From SZUA-430 sp964646885 (GTDB lineage: Bacteria > Pseudomonadota > Alphaproteobacteria > Micropepsales > Micropepsaceae), in the NCBI GenBank assembly GCA_964646885.1, contig CAZYFM010000112.1, positions 1 to 10,694 on the forward strand: a stretch of DNA of 10,694 nt. The letters are read 5' to 3'. Made by a program: the position numbers and the translations under genes. Under the pieces are notes generated by a model, which was given only the letters and a program-made list of their open reading frames with translations, was not told the origin of the DNA and ran no database searches. Each line of letters starts with the position of its first letter. The stretch's first letter is position 1. Below, one piece after another: positions 1 to 6,075 of the stretch.

Positions 1-81
1 GAAGCCAAGCTCATCCGCGGCCGCGTCAATCACGAAATCAGCGAGATCTTCTACGGCCGGAACATCCAGCGCGGGGCTTAG
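1..81 (+). CDS. C-terminal end of an unidentified protein (5' partial)
   Basis: An open frame runs from the window edge to a TAG at 79-81 and encodes 26 residues, beginning EAKLIRGRVN and ending GRNIQRGA. Codon choice is GC-rich and typical of the other genes here. A strong hairpin starts 11 bases after the stop, as expected at a true gene end. The fragment is too short to assign a family, and no membrane segment or known motif is visible. It converges on the gene at 134-1018. Confidence 0.6.
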   Translation, partial: EAKLIRGRVNHEISEIFYGRNIQRGA

Positions 82-91
82 AGCACGGTAG

Positions 92-128
92 TCTCCCCCA
101 AAGTCGCTGCCGCGACGTTTGGGGGAGA
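92..128. terminator. Strong hairpin between convergent genes, probable bidirectional terminator
   Basis: CTCCCCCAAA (93-102) plus GTCGC (103-107) pairs with GCGAC (112-116) plus TTTGGGGGAG (118-127) around a TGCC loop. The only flaw is one bulged G at 117, and T92/A128 adds a further pair. It sits between the + strand stop at 81 and the - strand stop at 134. There is no clear run of T after the stem on either strand, so intrinsic termination is inferred from position and stem strength. Confidence 0.7.
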
Positions 129-133
129 GGCGA

Positions 134-1018
134 TCAGTCTCCGCCGCCACCGCAGCCACCACCACCGCCGCAGCCGCCACCTCCATCTCCGCCGCCGCCA
201 TCGCCTCCGCTTTCGCCGCCGCTCTCCCCGCCGGTCTCTCCACCTTCGCCACCGTTTCCGTCCTTGCCGCCCTTCGAACCGCTGCTCGTGGCGGTGCAGC
301 CGAAGACGTAGCCGGAGGAACTGCTGCTGCTCGCCCCGGCCTTGCCTGCGTGTCGTCGCTTGCCGCCGAGCGAACCCAGGACGATGAGAGCCATGACGAT
401 CACCGCAAGTGCGATGCCTCCGGGAAGGGCATAGGCTTCGAGGTCGGCGCCAGCCGACGGCTCCGCCGCAGTGGCTGTGCCAGCAAGGGCTGCAAGGCCG
501 GCCGTGGCGATGGCCGCGATCGCGCCCACGAGGACCGGTGCGCGCGGCAGCACGAAGTGCGTGCGCCGGTCGACCCATTGCTGGTGCAGCCCGCTCGAGA
601 AGCGCTCCTGCTCGGCCGGCCAGTACGCGGCGGGCGGCTCTTCGCCGAAAGTCTGGCGGTAGAAGGCGAGGGTCTCGGCATACTGATTGCGGTAGCGCCG
701 GTCTTCCGCCTTTCCTCCCTTTGTGGGGCCATGATGCAGCGGACGCCCCAGCACCTTCGTGCACATCTCGTCCCAGTAGGATCGCGTGAAGGTCAAATGG
801 AGGTGCCAGACCTGGTCGACAATGTCGGACGGCGTGACCTGCGTCGGTGATGTCACCGCGAGATAGACGAAGCGCTTGTATTCATTGATGGCGCCGCGGG
901 CGAAATCCCGGCTCCATCCATTCTCGCGCGCGAGCCGGTCGCTGAACCTGAACGCGGCGTCCGCCTGGTCAGGCTCGAAGGCCTGCAGCCTGTCCCAGAG
1001 CGTCTTGTCATTCGGCAT
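134..1018 (-). CDS. GRDP-like (DUF1399-type) membrane protein with Gly/Ser/Cys-rich C-terminal tail
   Basis: Predicted 294-residue protein. Residues about 5-140 resemble the glycine-rich-domain-protein-like family (PF07173, formerly DUF1399), with the hallmark VDQVWHLHL at 67-75 followed by FTRSYWDEM. The His residues suggest metal or ligand binding, but no activity is established. Hydrophobic segments at about 156-185 and 197-216 are likely membrane spans. After basic GKRRH comes a low-complexity tail (about 228-294): a Ser run, then Gly/Asp/Glu-rich sequence ending in Gly-Cys repeats. The start at 1018 is preferred because AAGGGAG lies 6 bases upstream of it; an earlier ATG at 1078 has no ribosome-binding site. 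The gene is divergent from the DUF2461 gene. Similar Gly/Cys tails occur in TIGR04222-type bacterial membrane proteins. Family assignment is from recalled motifs; cellular role is unknown. Confidence 0.8.
   Translation of the reverse strand: MPNDKTLWDRLQAFEPDQADAAFRFSDRLARENGWSRDFARGAINEYKRFVYLAVTSPTQVTPSDIVDQVWHLHLTFTRSYWDEMCTKVLGRPLHHGPTKGGKAEDRRYRNQYAETLAFYRQTFGEEPPAAYWPAEQERFSSGLHQQWVDRRTHFVLPRAPVLVGAIAAIATAGLAALAGTATAAEPSAGADLEAYALPGGIALAVIVMALIVLGSLGGKRRHAGKAGASSSSSSGYVFGCTATSSGSKGGKDGNGGEGGETGGESGGESGGDGGGGDGGGGCGGGGGCGGGGD
137..330. repeat. Low-complexity CCGCCA/CCGCCG-rich tract encoding the Gly-rich tail
   Basis: On the + strand the sequence is an imperfect array of CCG, CCA and CCT triplets, densest from 140 to 255, interrupted by GCAGCC units that encode Cys on the opposite strand. 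It lies within the 3' end of the - strand GRDP-like gene and explains the spurious Arg-rich and Ala-rich open frames seen in other frames. Such tracts are prone to slippage and to assembly error. Confidence 0.75.
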
Positions 1019-1145
1019 GTGGGTCTCCCTTGTTGTCCAACCCGCCAGAGAGATGGGTACCCGATGCGAAGGTAACATGAATGCGTTTCACGGGCCGGAT
1101 TGCGCGAAAAATTGATATGGGCAGGTTGAGCAGAAGGGGGGAGGG

Positions 1146-1181
1146 GCGGGAGGTTCCAACGCCGTCCCGCTGGGATATCAT
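1146..1181 (+). promoter_or_regulatory. Candidate promoter for the DUF2461 gene, with small inverted repeat
   Basis: A TATCAT box (1176-1181) lies 16 bases after TTCCAA (1154-1159), a poor -35 match, about 34 bases before the start codon. GCGGGA (1146-1151) and TCCCGC (1165-1170) form an inverted repeat flanking the weak -35. This is pattern matching only; the rest of the 196-base divergent intergenic region (1019-1214) shows no better sigma-70 pair that I can see. Confidence 0.25.
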
Positions 1182-1214
1182 GTCCGCCAGCTGCTTCGTG
1201 TCGGGATCAACTGA

Positions 1215-1907
1215 ATGACGAGTTTCAAGGGCCTCCCCAAGGACTTCTTCGCCTTCTTCCGCGAACTCGCGGCCAACAACGAGAAGCCCTGGTTCGAGGA
1301 GAACAGGCAGCGCTATCGCGAGAGCGTGCAGATGCCTCTTTCCTCATTCATGGAGGCGATGGCGCCGCGCGTGGCGAAAATCTCGAAGCACGTCATCGTG
1401 GATCCGCGACCCAATGGCGGCTCCATGTTCCGCATCCATCGCGATGTCCGCTTCTCGAAGGACAAGTCGCCCTACAAGACGAATGCCGGCGTGCAGTTCA
1501 GGCACGCGCTCGGACGCGACGCCCATGCGCCGGGCTTCTACATGCATTTCGACCCCAAGGAAGTGTTCTTCGGCGGCGGTGTCTGGATGGCCGAGCCCGA
1601 TGGCTTGCAGAAGATCCGCAGGGCCATCGCCGACAATCCGAAGGGCTGGAAGAAGGTGCTCGATGACAAGGCCTTCCGGCAGGTCTTTCCGGGCGTCGAG
1701 GGCGAGGCGCTGGCCCGTCCGCCGCGCGGCTTTGATCCCGAACATCCCTTCATTGGCGACATCCGGCGCAAGAGCTTCTTCGCGATGAAGCCGTCGACCC
1801 CGAAGGTCGCCCAGTCACCGGCGCTCGTCGAGGAAGTGGACGAGGCCCTGCGCGCTGCACGGCCGCTGATGAAATTCCTGTGCGAGGCCCTGGATGCGCC
1901 CTTCTAG
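1215..1907 (+). CDS. DUF2461 / TIGR02453 family protein
   Basis: Predicted cytosolic 230-residue protein, the usual length for this family, with no signal peptide or membrane segment. Family hallmarks are NNEKPWFEENRQRY at 21-34, FRIHRDVRFSKDKSPYKTN at 72-90 (rich in charged and aromatic residues), and GFYMHFDPKEVFFGGGVW at 107-124. The biochemical function of DUF2461 is not established to my knowledge, so none is given. The ATG at 1215 is preceded by only a weak GGGAT (1203-1207), but the N-terminus MTSFKGLPKDFFAFF matches the family's typical beginning. It appears to be a single-gene unit, divergent from the GRDP-like gene and followed 21 bases after its stop by a palindrome. Confidence 0.88.
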   Translation: MTSFKGLPKDFFAFFRELAANNEKPWFEENRQRYRESVQMPLSSFMEAMAPRVAKISKHVIVDPRPNGGSMFRIHRDVRFSKDKSPYKTNAGVQFRHALGRDAHAPGFYMHFDPKEVFFGGGVWMAEPDGLQKIRRAIADNPKGWKKVLDDKAFRQVFPGVEGEALARPPRGFDPEHPFIGDIRRKSFFAMKPSTPKVAQSPALVEEVDEALRAARPLMKFLCEALDAPF

Positions 1908-1928
1908 CACGCCATCACTCTCTCACAT

Positions 1929-1960
1929 TTGTCATGGTCTGCCTTCGCAGACCATGACAA
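1929..1960. repeat. REP-like perfect palindrome (14-bp stem, CTTC loop)
   Basis: TTGTCATGGTCTGC (1929-1942) is exactly complementary to GCAGACCATGACAA (1947-1960) around CTTC. The pairing could extend to CATTT/AAATG outside a six-base bulge. It starts 21 bases after the DUF2461 stop, where it could stabilise or end that transcript, but no T tract follows. It resembles intergenic palindromes scattered in alphaproteobacterial genomes; genome copy number is unknown from this window. Confidence 0.8.
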
Positions 1961-2004
1961 TGATAAATGGGTTTTCGGGGATATTTCTGAACCGGACAGC
2001 AGTA

Positions 2005-2035
2005 GGCTTCGCGGACCATGACAATGAAATGGGAA
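2005..2035 (+). repeat. Degenerate second copy of the palindrome's right half
   Basis: The block from CTTCGC through GACCATGACAATGA to AATGGG at 1943-1971 recurs at 2007-2033 with a G/A change and a two-base deletion, about 64 bases downstream. Similarity may continue weakly (TTTTCGGGGA against ATTTGCGGGA). The left arm of the palindrome is absent here. An ATG at 2018 falls inside this repeat, which argues against it as the start of the esterase gene. Confidence 0.65.
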
Positions 2036-2080
2036 TTTGCGGGAGCAGTTACTTCCGAACAACCGAAGCGAAGGACTCCG

Positions 2081-3052
2081 ATGACGCCAACTGAAAACGC
2101 AAAGCGGTGCCCAGACTGTCTGCAGTCGAAATGGCCGACGTCTTTTGCTGTGACGTGCCTCGCAATGCTCGCACTTGTTCTGATGGGGTACCAAGCCGCC
2201 AGCGCCGCCGAGCGCCAGCGCACGCTCACCGTCAACGGGACGCCGCGCGAGTACACGCTGGTGCATCCCGACCGCGTCACGGGTCCCATGCCATTGCTCA
2301 TCGTCTTTCACGGTGGCGGACAGACGGCGGCCCGCGCACGCGGATACACGCGCTTCGACGCAGTGGCGGTCCCGCGCAACTTCGTGGTCGTCTATCCGCA
2401 GGGGCTCTCGAACAACTGGAATGACGGCCGCAGGTCCGCCGACCTGATGGAGCGCGCATCCTCTTCCACCAACGACATCGAGTTTACCGAGCAGATCATC
2501 GGCCAGCTCGCCACCGAGGGCCTCGTCAACCGCAGCCGCGTCTTCCTGACGGGTGCCTCGAATGGCGGCATGATGTCGATGTATGCAGGCTGCAGGCTTG
2601 GAAACCGCATCGCCGGCATCGCTCCCGTGGTGGCCAATCTTCCCGTGGACTGGACATGTGAAGCACGCGGCGTGCCCGCCCTGTTCATCCACGGGACCGA
2701 AGATGCGTTCATGCCCTACGCCGGCGGCCGCATTGCCGAACGCGTGCAGAGAAAGGACCTCGGCTCGGTACTGGGCACCGAGGCGACCATCGCAGCCTTT
2801 CGCGCGATCAATGGCTGCGCCGGCGAGAAGGAAACAAAAAGGCTCGACGCTTTCACCGGCGACGGCACCGTCGCCGTGATGACGGAATATGACTGCTCGG
2901 TCGCCCCGCTGAAGCGCTTCCTGATCGAGGGCGGCGGCCACACCTGGCCAGGCGCACGCACGGGCATGCTCGCCGACTGGGTTTTGGGCGCCACGAGCCG
3001 CGAGATCAACGCCACGAACGAGATCCTCGCGTTTTTCGAAACCCTGCGCTGA
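2081..3052 (+). CDS. Secreted LpqC / PHB-depolymerase-type alpha/beta-hydrolase esterase
   Basis: Predicted 323-residue exported serine esterase of the LpqC family (COG3509), which covers poly(3-hydroxybutyrate) depolymerase-like and feruloyl/acetyl-xylan esterase-like enzymes. The substrate cannot be told from sequence. Numbering from the chosen start: hydrophobic signal segment at about 22-43, ending ASAA before ERQ; oxyanion region VFHGGGQ at 75-81; nucleophile elbow GASNGG with Ser160; probable acid Asp208 in HGTEDAFMPY; catalytic His287 in GGGHTWPG. Cys246 and Cys272 may form a disulfide, as is common in this family. The ATG at 2081 is preferred because AAGGA lies 5 bases upstream; an in-frame ATG at 2018 lies in a repeat and would add an unusual N-terminus. 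The N-region before the signal is rather long and contains CPDC. The gene is followed 8 bases later by the Kelch-like gene, so the two are probably co-transcribed. Confidence 0.87.
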   Translation: MTPTENAKRCPDCLQSKWPTSFAVTCLAMLALVLMGYQAASAAERQRTLTVNGTPREYTLVHPDRVTGPMPLLIVFHGGGQTAARARGYTRFDAVAVPRNFVVVYPQGLSNNWNDGRRSADLMERASSSTNDIEFTEQIIGQLATEGLVNRSRVFLTGASNGGMMSMYAGCRLGNRIAGIAPVVANLPVDWTCEARGVPALFIHGTEDAFMPYAGGRIAERVQRKDLGSVLGTEATIAAFRAINGCAGEKETKRLDAFTGDGTVAVMTEYDCSVAPLKRFLIEGGGHTWPGARTGMLADWVLGATSREINATNEILAFFETLR

Positions 3053-3060
3053 GCGTTTCC

Positions 3061-4026
3061 ATGCTGGCGCGGCGCACCCTACTTGCTTCGGCTCCGCTTC
3101 TGGCGGCAGCGTCGTCGAAACTTCTGGCAGCGGTCCCGGGAAAGGCGACATGGACGCGTCTCGTGGACGCGGCGCCGTTCCCGCCCAGCTACAACTTTCC
3201 GGTGCACGTCGACGCCATGGGTCGCTTCGTGGCGCTGCACCCGAAGGGAACCTGGGTCTCTCGCGATGGCAAGGTCTGGGAGAAATCCCCGCTGCCTTTC
3301 AGCGGCATGAACTCGGCCTATCTGCCCTATGTGCTTCACAACGGCGAGACCTGGGCTCTCGGCGGGCTTGAGGGAAACTATCTCTCGTTCCGTGTCGACC
3401 CCGTGATCCAGCTGACGCAGAACCACGCACGATGGGAAACGAAGGGGCGGTCGGCTTCGCTGCCTCGGGTCGTCTTCCATGCCGCCGCAAGCTTCAGGGG
3501 TCGGCTCTGGATTCTTGGTGGCTTCGACGGACGGCATCATTCGGCCGAGGTCTGGTCGTCGTCTGACGGCCTCGCCTGGAGCCGGGTCGCGACCGCACCA
3601 TGGTCGCCACGTGCCGGCAGTCGCGCAATCGTCTTCCGGGAGCGCCTGTTCCTCATTGGCGGTGGGATCATTGACGGCGCGAACGCCAACGACGTCTGGT
3701 CAACGGCGGATGGCGTGGGCTGGCAGCGCGAGACCGGTCGCATCGCGCCCGAGGAGCCCGTGGGCTTTACACCGGTGGTGCATGACGACGCCGTGTGGCT
3801 GGTGGGCGCGAACCGCTCAGGACGTTTCCGCAGCGAGATGCTGGTCAGCGCCGATGGCAGGGTCTGGACCCCTGAGCGCGCGCCGTGGTCGCCGCGGGGC
3901 GGCGTGGCTGCGTGGTCGGCCGACGGCGCCCTCTACGTCACCGGCGGCAAGTACTCCTACGAAACGGGCGGTGAAACGCGTTTTGTGTACAGCAATGACG
4001 TCTGGCGGATGACGCGAGGGGCCTGA
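3061..4026 (+). CDS. Exported Kelch-like beta-propeller protein with Tat-like signal
   Basis: Predicted 321-residue protein. The N-terminus has Arg4-Arg5 in ARRTLLAS, then a hydrophobic Ala/Leu stretch to about residue 24, consistent with a twin-arginine or Sec signal peptide. The mature part contains repeated blades with pattern V-W-S-x-D-G-x-x-W, seen as WVSRDGKVWEK near 65, VWSSSDGLAWSR near 176, VWSTADGVGWQR near 222 and LVSADGRVWTP near 268. They alternate with LWILGG, LFLIGGG and LYVTGG strands, which is typical of Kelch/galactose-oxidase-like propellers. No catalytic residues are recognised, so it may bind carbohydrate, polymer or protein. No clear ribosome-binding site precedes the ATG, which lies 8 bases after the esterase stop, so translational coupling is likely. 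A joint extracytoplasmic role with the esterase is inference. Confidence 0.82.
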   Translation: MLARRTLLASAPLLAAASSKLLAAVPGKATWTRLVDAAPFPPSYNFPVHVDAMGRFVALHPKGTWVSRDGKVWEKSPLPFSGMNSAYLPYVLHNGETWALGGLEGNYLSFRVDPVIQLTQNHARWETKGRSASLPRVVFHAAASFRGRLWILGGFDGRHHSAEVWSSSDGLAWSRVATAPWSPRAGSRAIVFRERLFLIGGGIIDGANANDVWSTADGVGWQRETGRIAPEEPVGFTPVVHDDAVWLVGANRSGRFRSEMLVSADGRVWTPERAPWSPRGGVAAWSADGALYVTGGKYSYETGGETRFVYSNDVWRMTRGA

Positions 4027-4037
4027 GGGTCGCCCCG

Positions 4038-4080
4038 CCGGAATTCCCCGGGATCCCGTGATTTATCAGGGGTTTTCCGG
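4038..4080. terminator. Inverted repeat after the esterase-Kelch unit, possible terminator
   Basis: CCGGAATTCCCC (4038-4049) pairs with GGGGTTTTCCGG (4069-4080) except for two T-T mismatches, giving a 12-position stem. The 19-base loop itself contains the palindrome GGGATCCC. It starts 11 bases after the Kelch-like stop. There is no terminal T run after the stem, so a terminator role is inferred from position. Confidence 0.5.
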
Positions 4081-4280
4081 CCTCTGCGCAACTATGGTCC
4101 CTTGACTTGAAGCCCCTCCCGCGCGACCACAGCGCCGGGCCAAGACCGACTGCAAGCCGTCTTTGCGTTACTGGCGTACACGTGGGCCATCACCACGGGG
4201 AAGCGCAAGGGGCGGGGTTTTGGTGAAGCCGCGCGCCTGGGCCATCCGCTTGCGTCGACCGCAATTGAAGGAGGCATCTC
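4081..4280 (+). promoter_or_regulatory. glyA upstream region and possible structured leader
   Basis: There is no convincing gene between the preceding hairpin and glyA. A -35-like TTGACT sits at 4102-4107, but no good -10 is seen at the usual spacing. Downstream, AAGAC (4142-4146) can pair with GTCTT (4159-4163), and GCGCAAG (4203-4209) with CTTGCGT (4249-4255, one G-T pair), enclosing a smaller hairpin, GGTTT (4216-4220) with AAGCC (4226-4230). If transcription starts near 4115-4140, the leader would be about 140-165 bases. I do not recognise a glycine, SAM, SAH or THF riboswitch. GGAGG at 4270-4274, 6 bases before the ATG, is a strong ribosome-binding site. Confidence 0.35.
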
Positions 4281-5537
4281 ATGCAAGATCATCGCGCAGC
4301 CCTGAAAGCCACCGATCCGCAGATCTACGAAACGCTCATCAACGAAGAGCGCCGTCAGCGGGAAGGCGTCGAGCTCATCCCGTCCGAGAACTACACCTTC
4401 CCGGAAGTCTACGCCGCGCTCGGTTCGGCCTTCACGAACAAGTATGCCGAAGGCTATCCCGGCCGCCGCTACTACGGTGGTACCGAGCACGTCGACGTGA
4501 TGGAGAACCTCGGCCGCGAGCGCGCCAAGGCGCTCTTCCGCGCCGAGCACGCGAACCTCCAGCCGCTCTCCGGCTCGCCCATGAACCAGGCTGTCTATTT
4601 GGGCTTCATCGAGCCAGGCTCGACGATCCTCGCGATGGAACTCAGCCACGGCGGTCACCTGACCCACGGCGCGCCCGTCTCGCACATGGGCAAGATCTAT
4701 CGCTTCGTCCGCTACAAGACGAACCCGGAGAATGGCGCCATCGACTTCGACCAGCTGCGCGACGTCGCGCGCAAGGAGAAGCCGAAGATGGTGATCTGCG
4801 GCTACTCCTCCTATCCGCGCGACTATGACTACAAGCTCTTCAAGCAGGTAGCCGACGAAGTGGGCGCGCTCACCATGGCCGATGTCAGCCACATCGGCGG
4901 CCTGATCGCCGGCGGCGTGATGCGCAACCCGATGGATGCGGGCTTCGATTTCATGACGACGACCACGCACAAGTCGATGCGCGGCCCGCGCGGCGGCCTG
5001 ATCGTCTGCAAGGCGGCGCATGCCAAGGGCATCGACCAGTCGGTGTTCCCCGGCCTGCAGGGCGGACCGCACATGAACCAGGTGGCGGCCACGGCCGTGA
5101 CGCTGAAGCTCGCCTCCGAGCCACCCTTCAAGGCCTACGCCGCGCAGGTGCTGAAGAACGCCAAGGCCATCGCGGCGGAACTCTCCGCGGCGGGTGTCCA
5201 TCTCGTGACCGGCGGCACCGACAACCACCTTCTCGTGATCGACGTCGTGAAGTCGTTCGGCATCAACGGGACCGTCGCCGAGAAGGCGCTCGACCATGCC
5301 GGCATGACGACGAACAAGCAGGTCATCCCCGACGATCCGAACCCGCCCCTGCGCCCGTCAGGCGTTCGTCTCGGCACGCCCGCAGCCACCACGCGCGGCA
5401 TGAAGGAAACCGAGATGAAGCAGATCGCGCGCATCATGGTCGACGCCATGAAGAACCACGAGAACGCGAAGAAGCTCGAGGACCTGCGCCAGGAAACGCG
5501 CGAGCTGTGCGCGCGCTTCCCGGTCCCGGGCCTCTGA
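4281..5537 (+). CDS. glyA: Serine hydroxymethyltransferase (divergent type)
   Basis: PLP-dependent cytosolic enzyme that interconverts serine plus tetrahydrofolate with glycine plus 5,10-methylenetetrahydrofolate, feeding one-carbon units to purine, thymidylate and methionine synthesis. The 418-residue length is normal. Key residues are present: Ser35 in PSENYT; Tyr55 and Glu57 in NKYAEGYPGRRYYGG (Tyr64/Tyr65); HGGHLTHG at 123-130; Asp201 and His204 in ADVSHIGG; PLP-lysine Lys231 in TTTTHKSMRGPRGG; Arg363 in SGVRLGTP. Several usually constant segments differ: GSPMNQAVYLGF replaces the common GSQANxAV, SHIGGL replaces AHxAGL, and VRYKTNPENG occupies the segment after the common YGV-type motif. 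It therefore looks like a divergent SHMT clade or a paralogue, though catalytically competent. The strong GGAGG site fixes the start. The GNAT gene follows 13 bases later, probably in the same operon. Confidence 0.95.
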   Translation: MQDHRAALKATDPQIYETLINEERRQREGVELIPSENYTFPEVYAALGSAFTNKYAEGYPGRRYYGGTEHVDVMENLGRERAKALFRAEHANLQPLSGSPMNQAVYLGFIEPGSTILAMELSHGGHLTHGAPVSHMGKIYRFVRYKTNPENGAIDFDQLRDVARKEKPKMVICGYSSYPRDYDYKLFKQVADEVGALTMADVSHIGGLIAGGVMRNPMDAGFDFMTTTTHKSMRGPRGGLIVCKAAHAKGIDQSVFPGLQGGPHMNQVAATAVTLKLASEPPFKAYAAQVLKNAKAIAAELSAAGVHLVTGGTDNHLLVIDVVKSFGINGTVAEKALDHAGMTTNKQVIPDDPNPPLRPSGVRLGTPAATTRGMKETEMKQIARIMVDAMKNHENAKKLEDLRQETRELCARFPVPGL

Positions 5538-5550
5538 AGCAAAGGGCCGC

Positions 5551-6075
5551 GTGAAGGACATCCGCATCGAGACCGAGCGTCTCGTCATGGTGCCGGCCGA
5601 CATGAGCTGGCGCGATGACATGCTGCGGATGTTCAATGAACCCGACGTGGCGGACTGGCTCTTCCTGACCGGTCCGCCGACCCTCGATGAACTGACGCGC
5701 CGCATCGAAGTGCACGAGGCCTTCTGGCGCGAGCACGGCTTCGGCCTTTTTGCGGTGATCGAGAAGTCTTCCGGCCGCTTCGTGGCCCGCGTGGGTCCCA
5801 TGCCGACGCTGGGGCCGGGCCTGGCCGAAGTTGCGTGGGCGACAGTGAGCGAGGCCTGGGGCAAGGGCTACGCGAGCGAGGCGGCACTGGCCTCGATGAA
5901 GTTCACCTTCGCCCGCTCCAGCCTCGAGACGTTGTCCTGTTTCCTGCGGCCCGACAACACGGCCTCGCGGCGCGTCGCCGAAAAGCTCGGCTTCCGCTAC
6001 CGCGACACGCGATATCTCTACGGCAGGCCGTTGCGCTACTACCTGATCAGCCGTGATGACGTGGCGCGCGCCTAG
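5551..6075 (+). CDS. GNAT-family N-acetyltransferase, RimJ/RimL-like
   Basis: Predicted 174-residue cytosolic acetyl-CoA-dependent acyltransferase. The N-terminus IRIETERLVMVPAD is typical of the RimJ/RimL-type (Acetyltransf_3) branch. Motif A is AEVAWATVSEAWGKGYASEA at 92-111, with the acetyl-CoA pyrophosphate loop in WGKGYASEA. RPDNTASRRVAEKLGF at 133-148 is the conserved C-terminal motif. The acceptor (protein N-terminus, antibiotic or small molecule) cannot be told. The start is GTG at 5551, with AAAGGG about 4 bases upstream; the next ATG at 5587 would remove the conserved first strand. It lies 13 bases after glyA and is probably cotranscribed. Its TAG stop (6073-6075) overlaps the stop of the convergent mipA-like gene. 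Confidence 0.88.
   Translation: MKDIRIETERLVMVPADMSWRDDMLRMFNEPDVADWLFLTGPPTLDELTRRIEVHEAFWREHGFGLFAVIEKSSGRFVARVGPMPTLGPGLAEVAWATVSEAWGKGYASEAALASMKFTFARSSLETLSCFLRPDNTASRRVAEKLGFRYRDTRYLYGRPLRYYLISRDDVARA

Noticed and set aside
137..330. CRISPR or tandem-repeat array in the triplet-rich tract
   Set aside because: There are no regular repeat units separated by spacers; the sequence is a coding low-complexity tail.
119..850. + strand frame rich in Ala and Thr over the GRDP-like gene
   Set aside because: It arises from the CCG/CCA triplet tract read in the antisense direction. The - strand frame has a domain, membrane spans and a good ribosome-binding site.
1904..3151. Long - strand open frame (415 codons) opposite the esterase
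   Set aside because: It is antisense to a gene with intact catalytic motifs. Its translation is His/Arg/Ala-rich without domains, typical of a shadow frame in GC-rich DNA.
4081..4280. Known riboswitch (glycine, SAM, THF) in the glyA leader
   Set aside because: I could not match the conserved cores of these classes. Only generic hairpins are visible.
4092..5297. Long - strand open frame (401 codons) opposite glyA
   Set aside because: Its composition (Arg/His/Val/Asp-rich) reflects the complement of glyA codons, and no motif or ribosome-binding site supports it.
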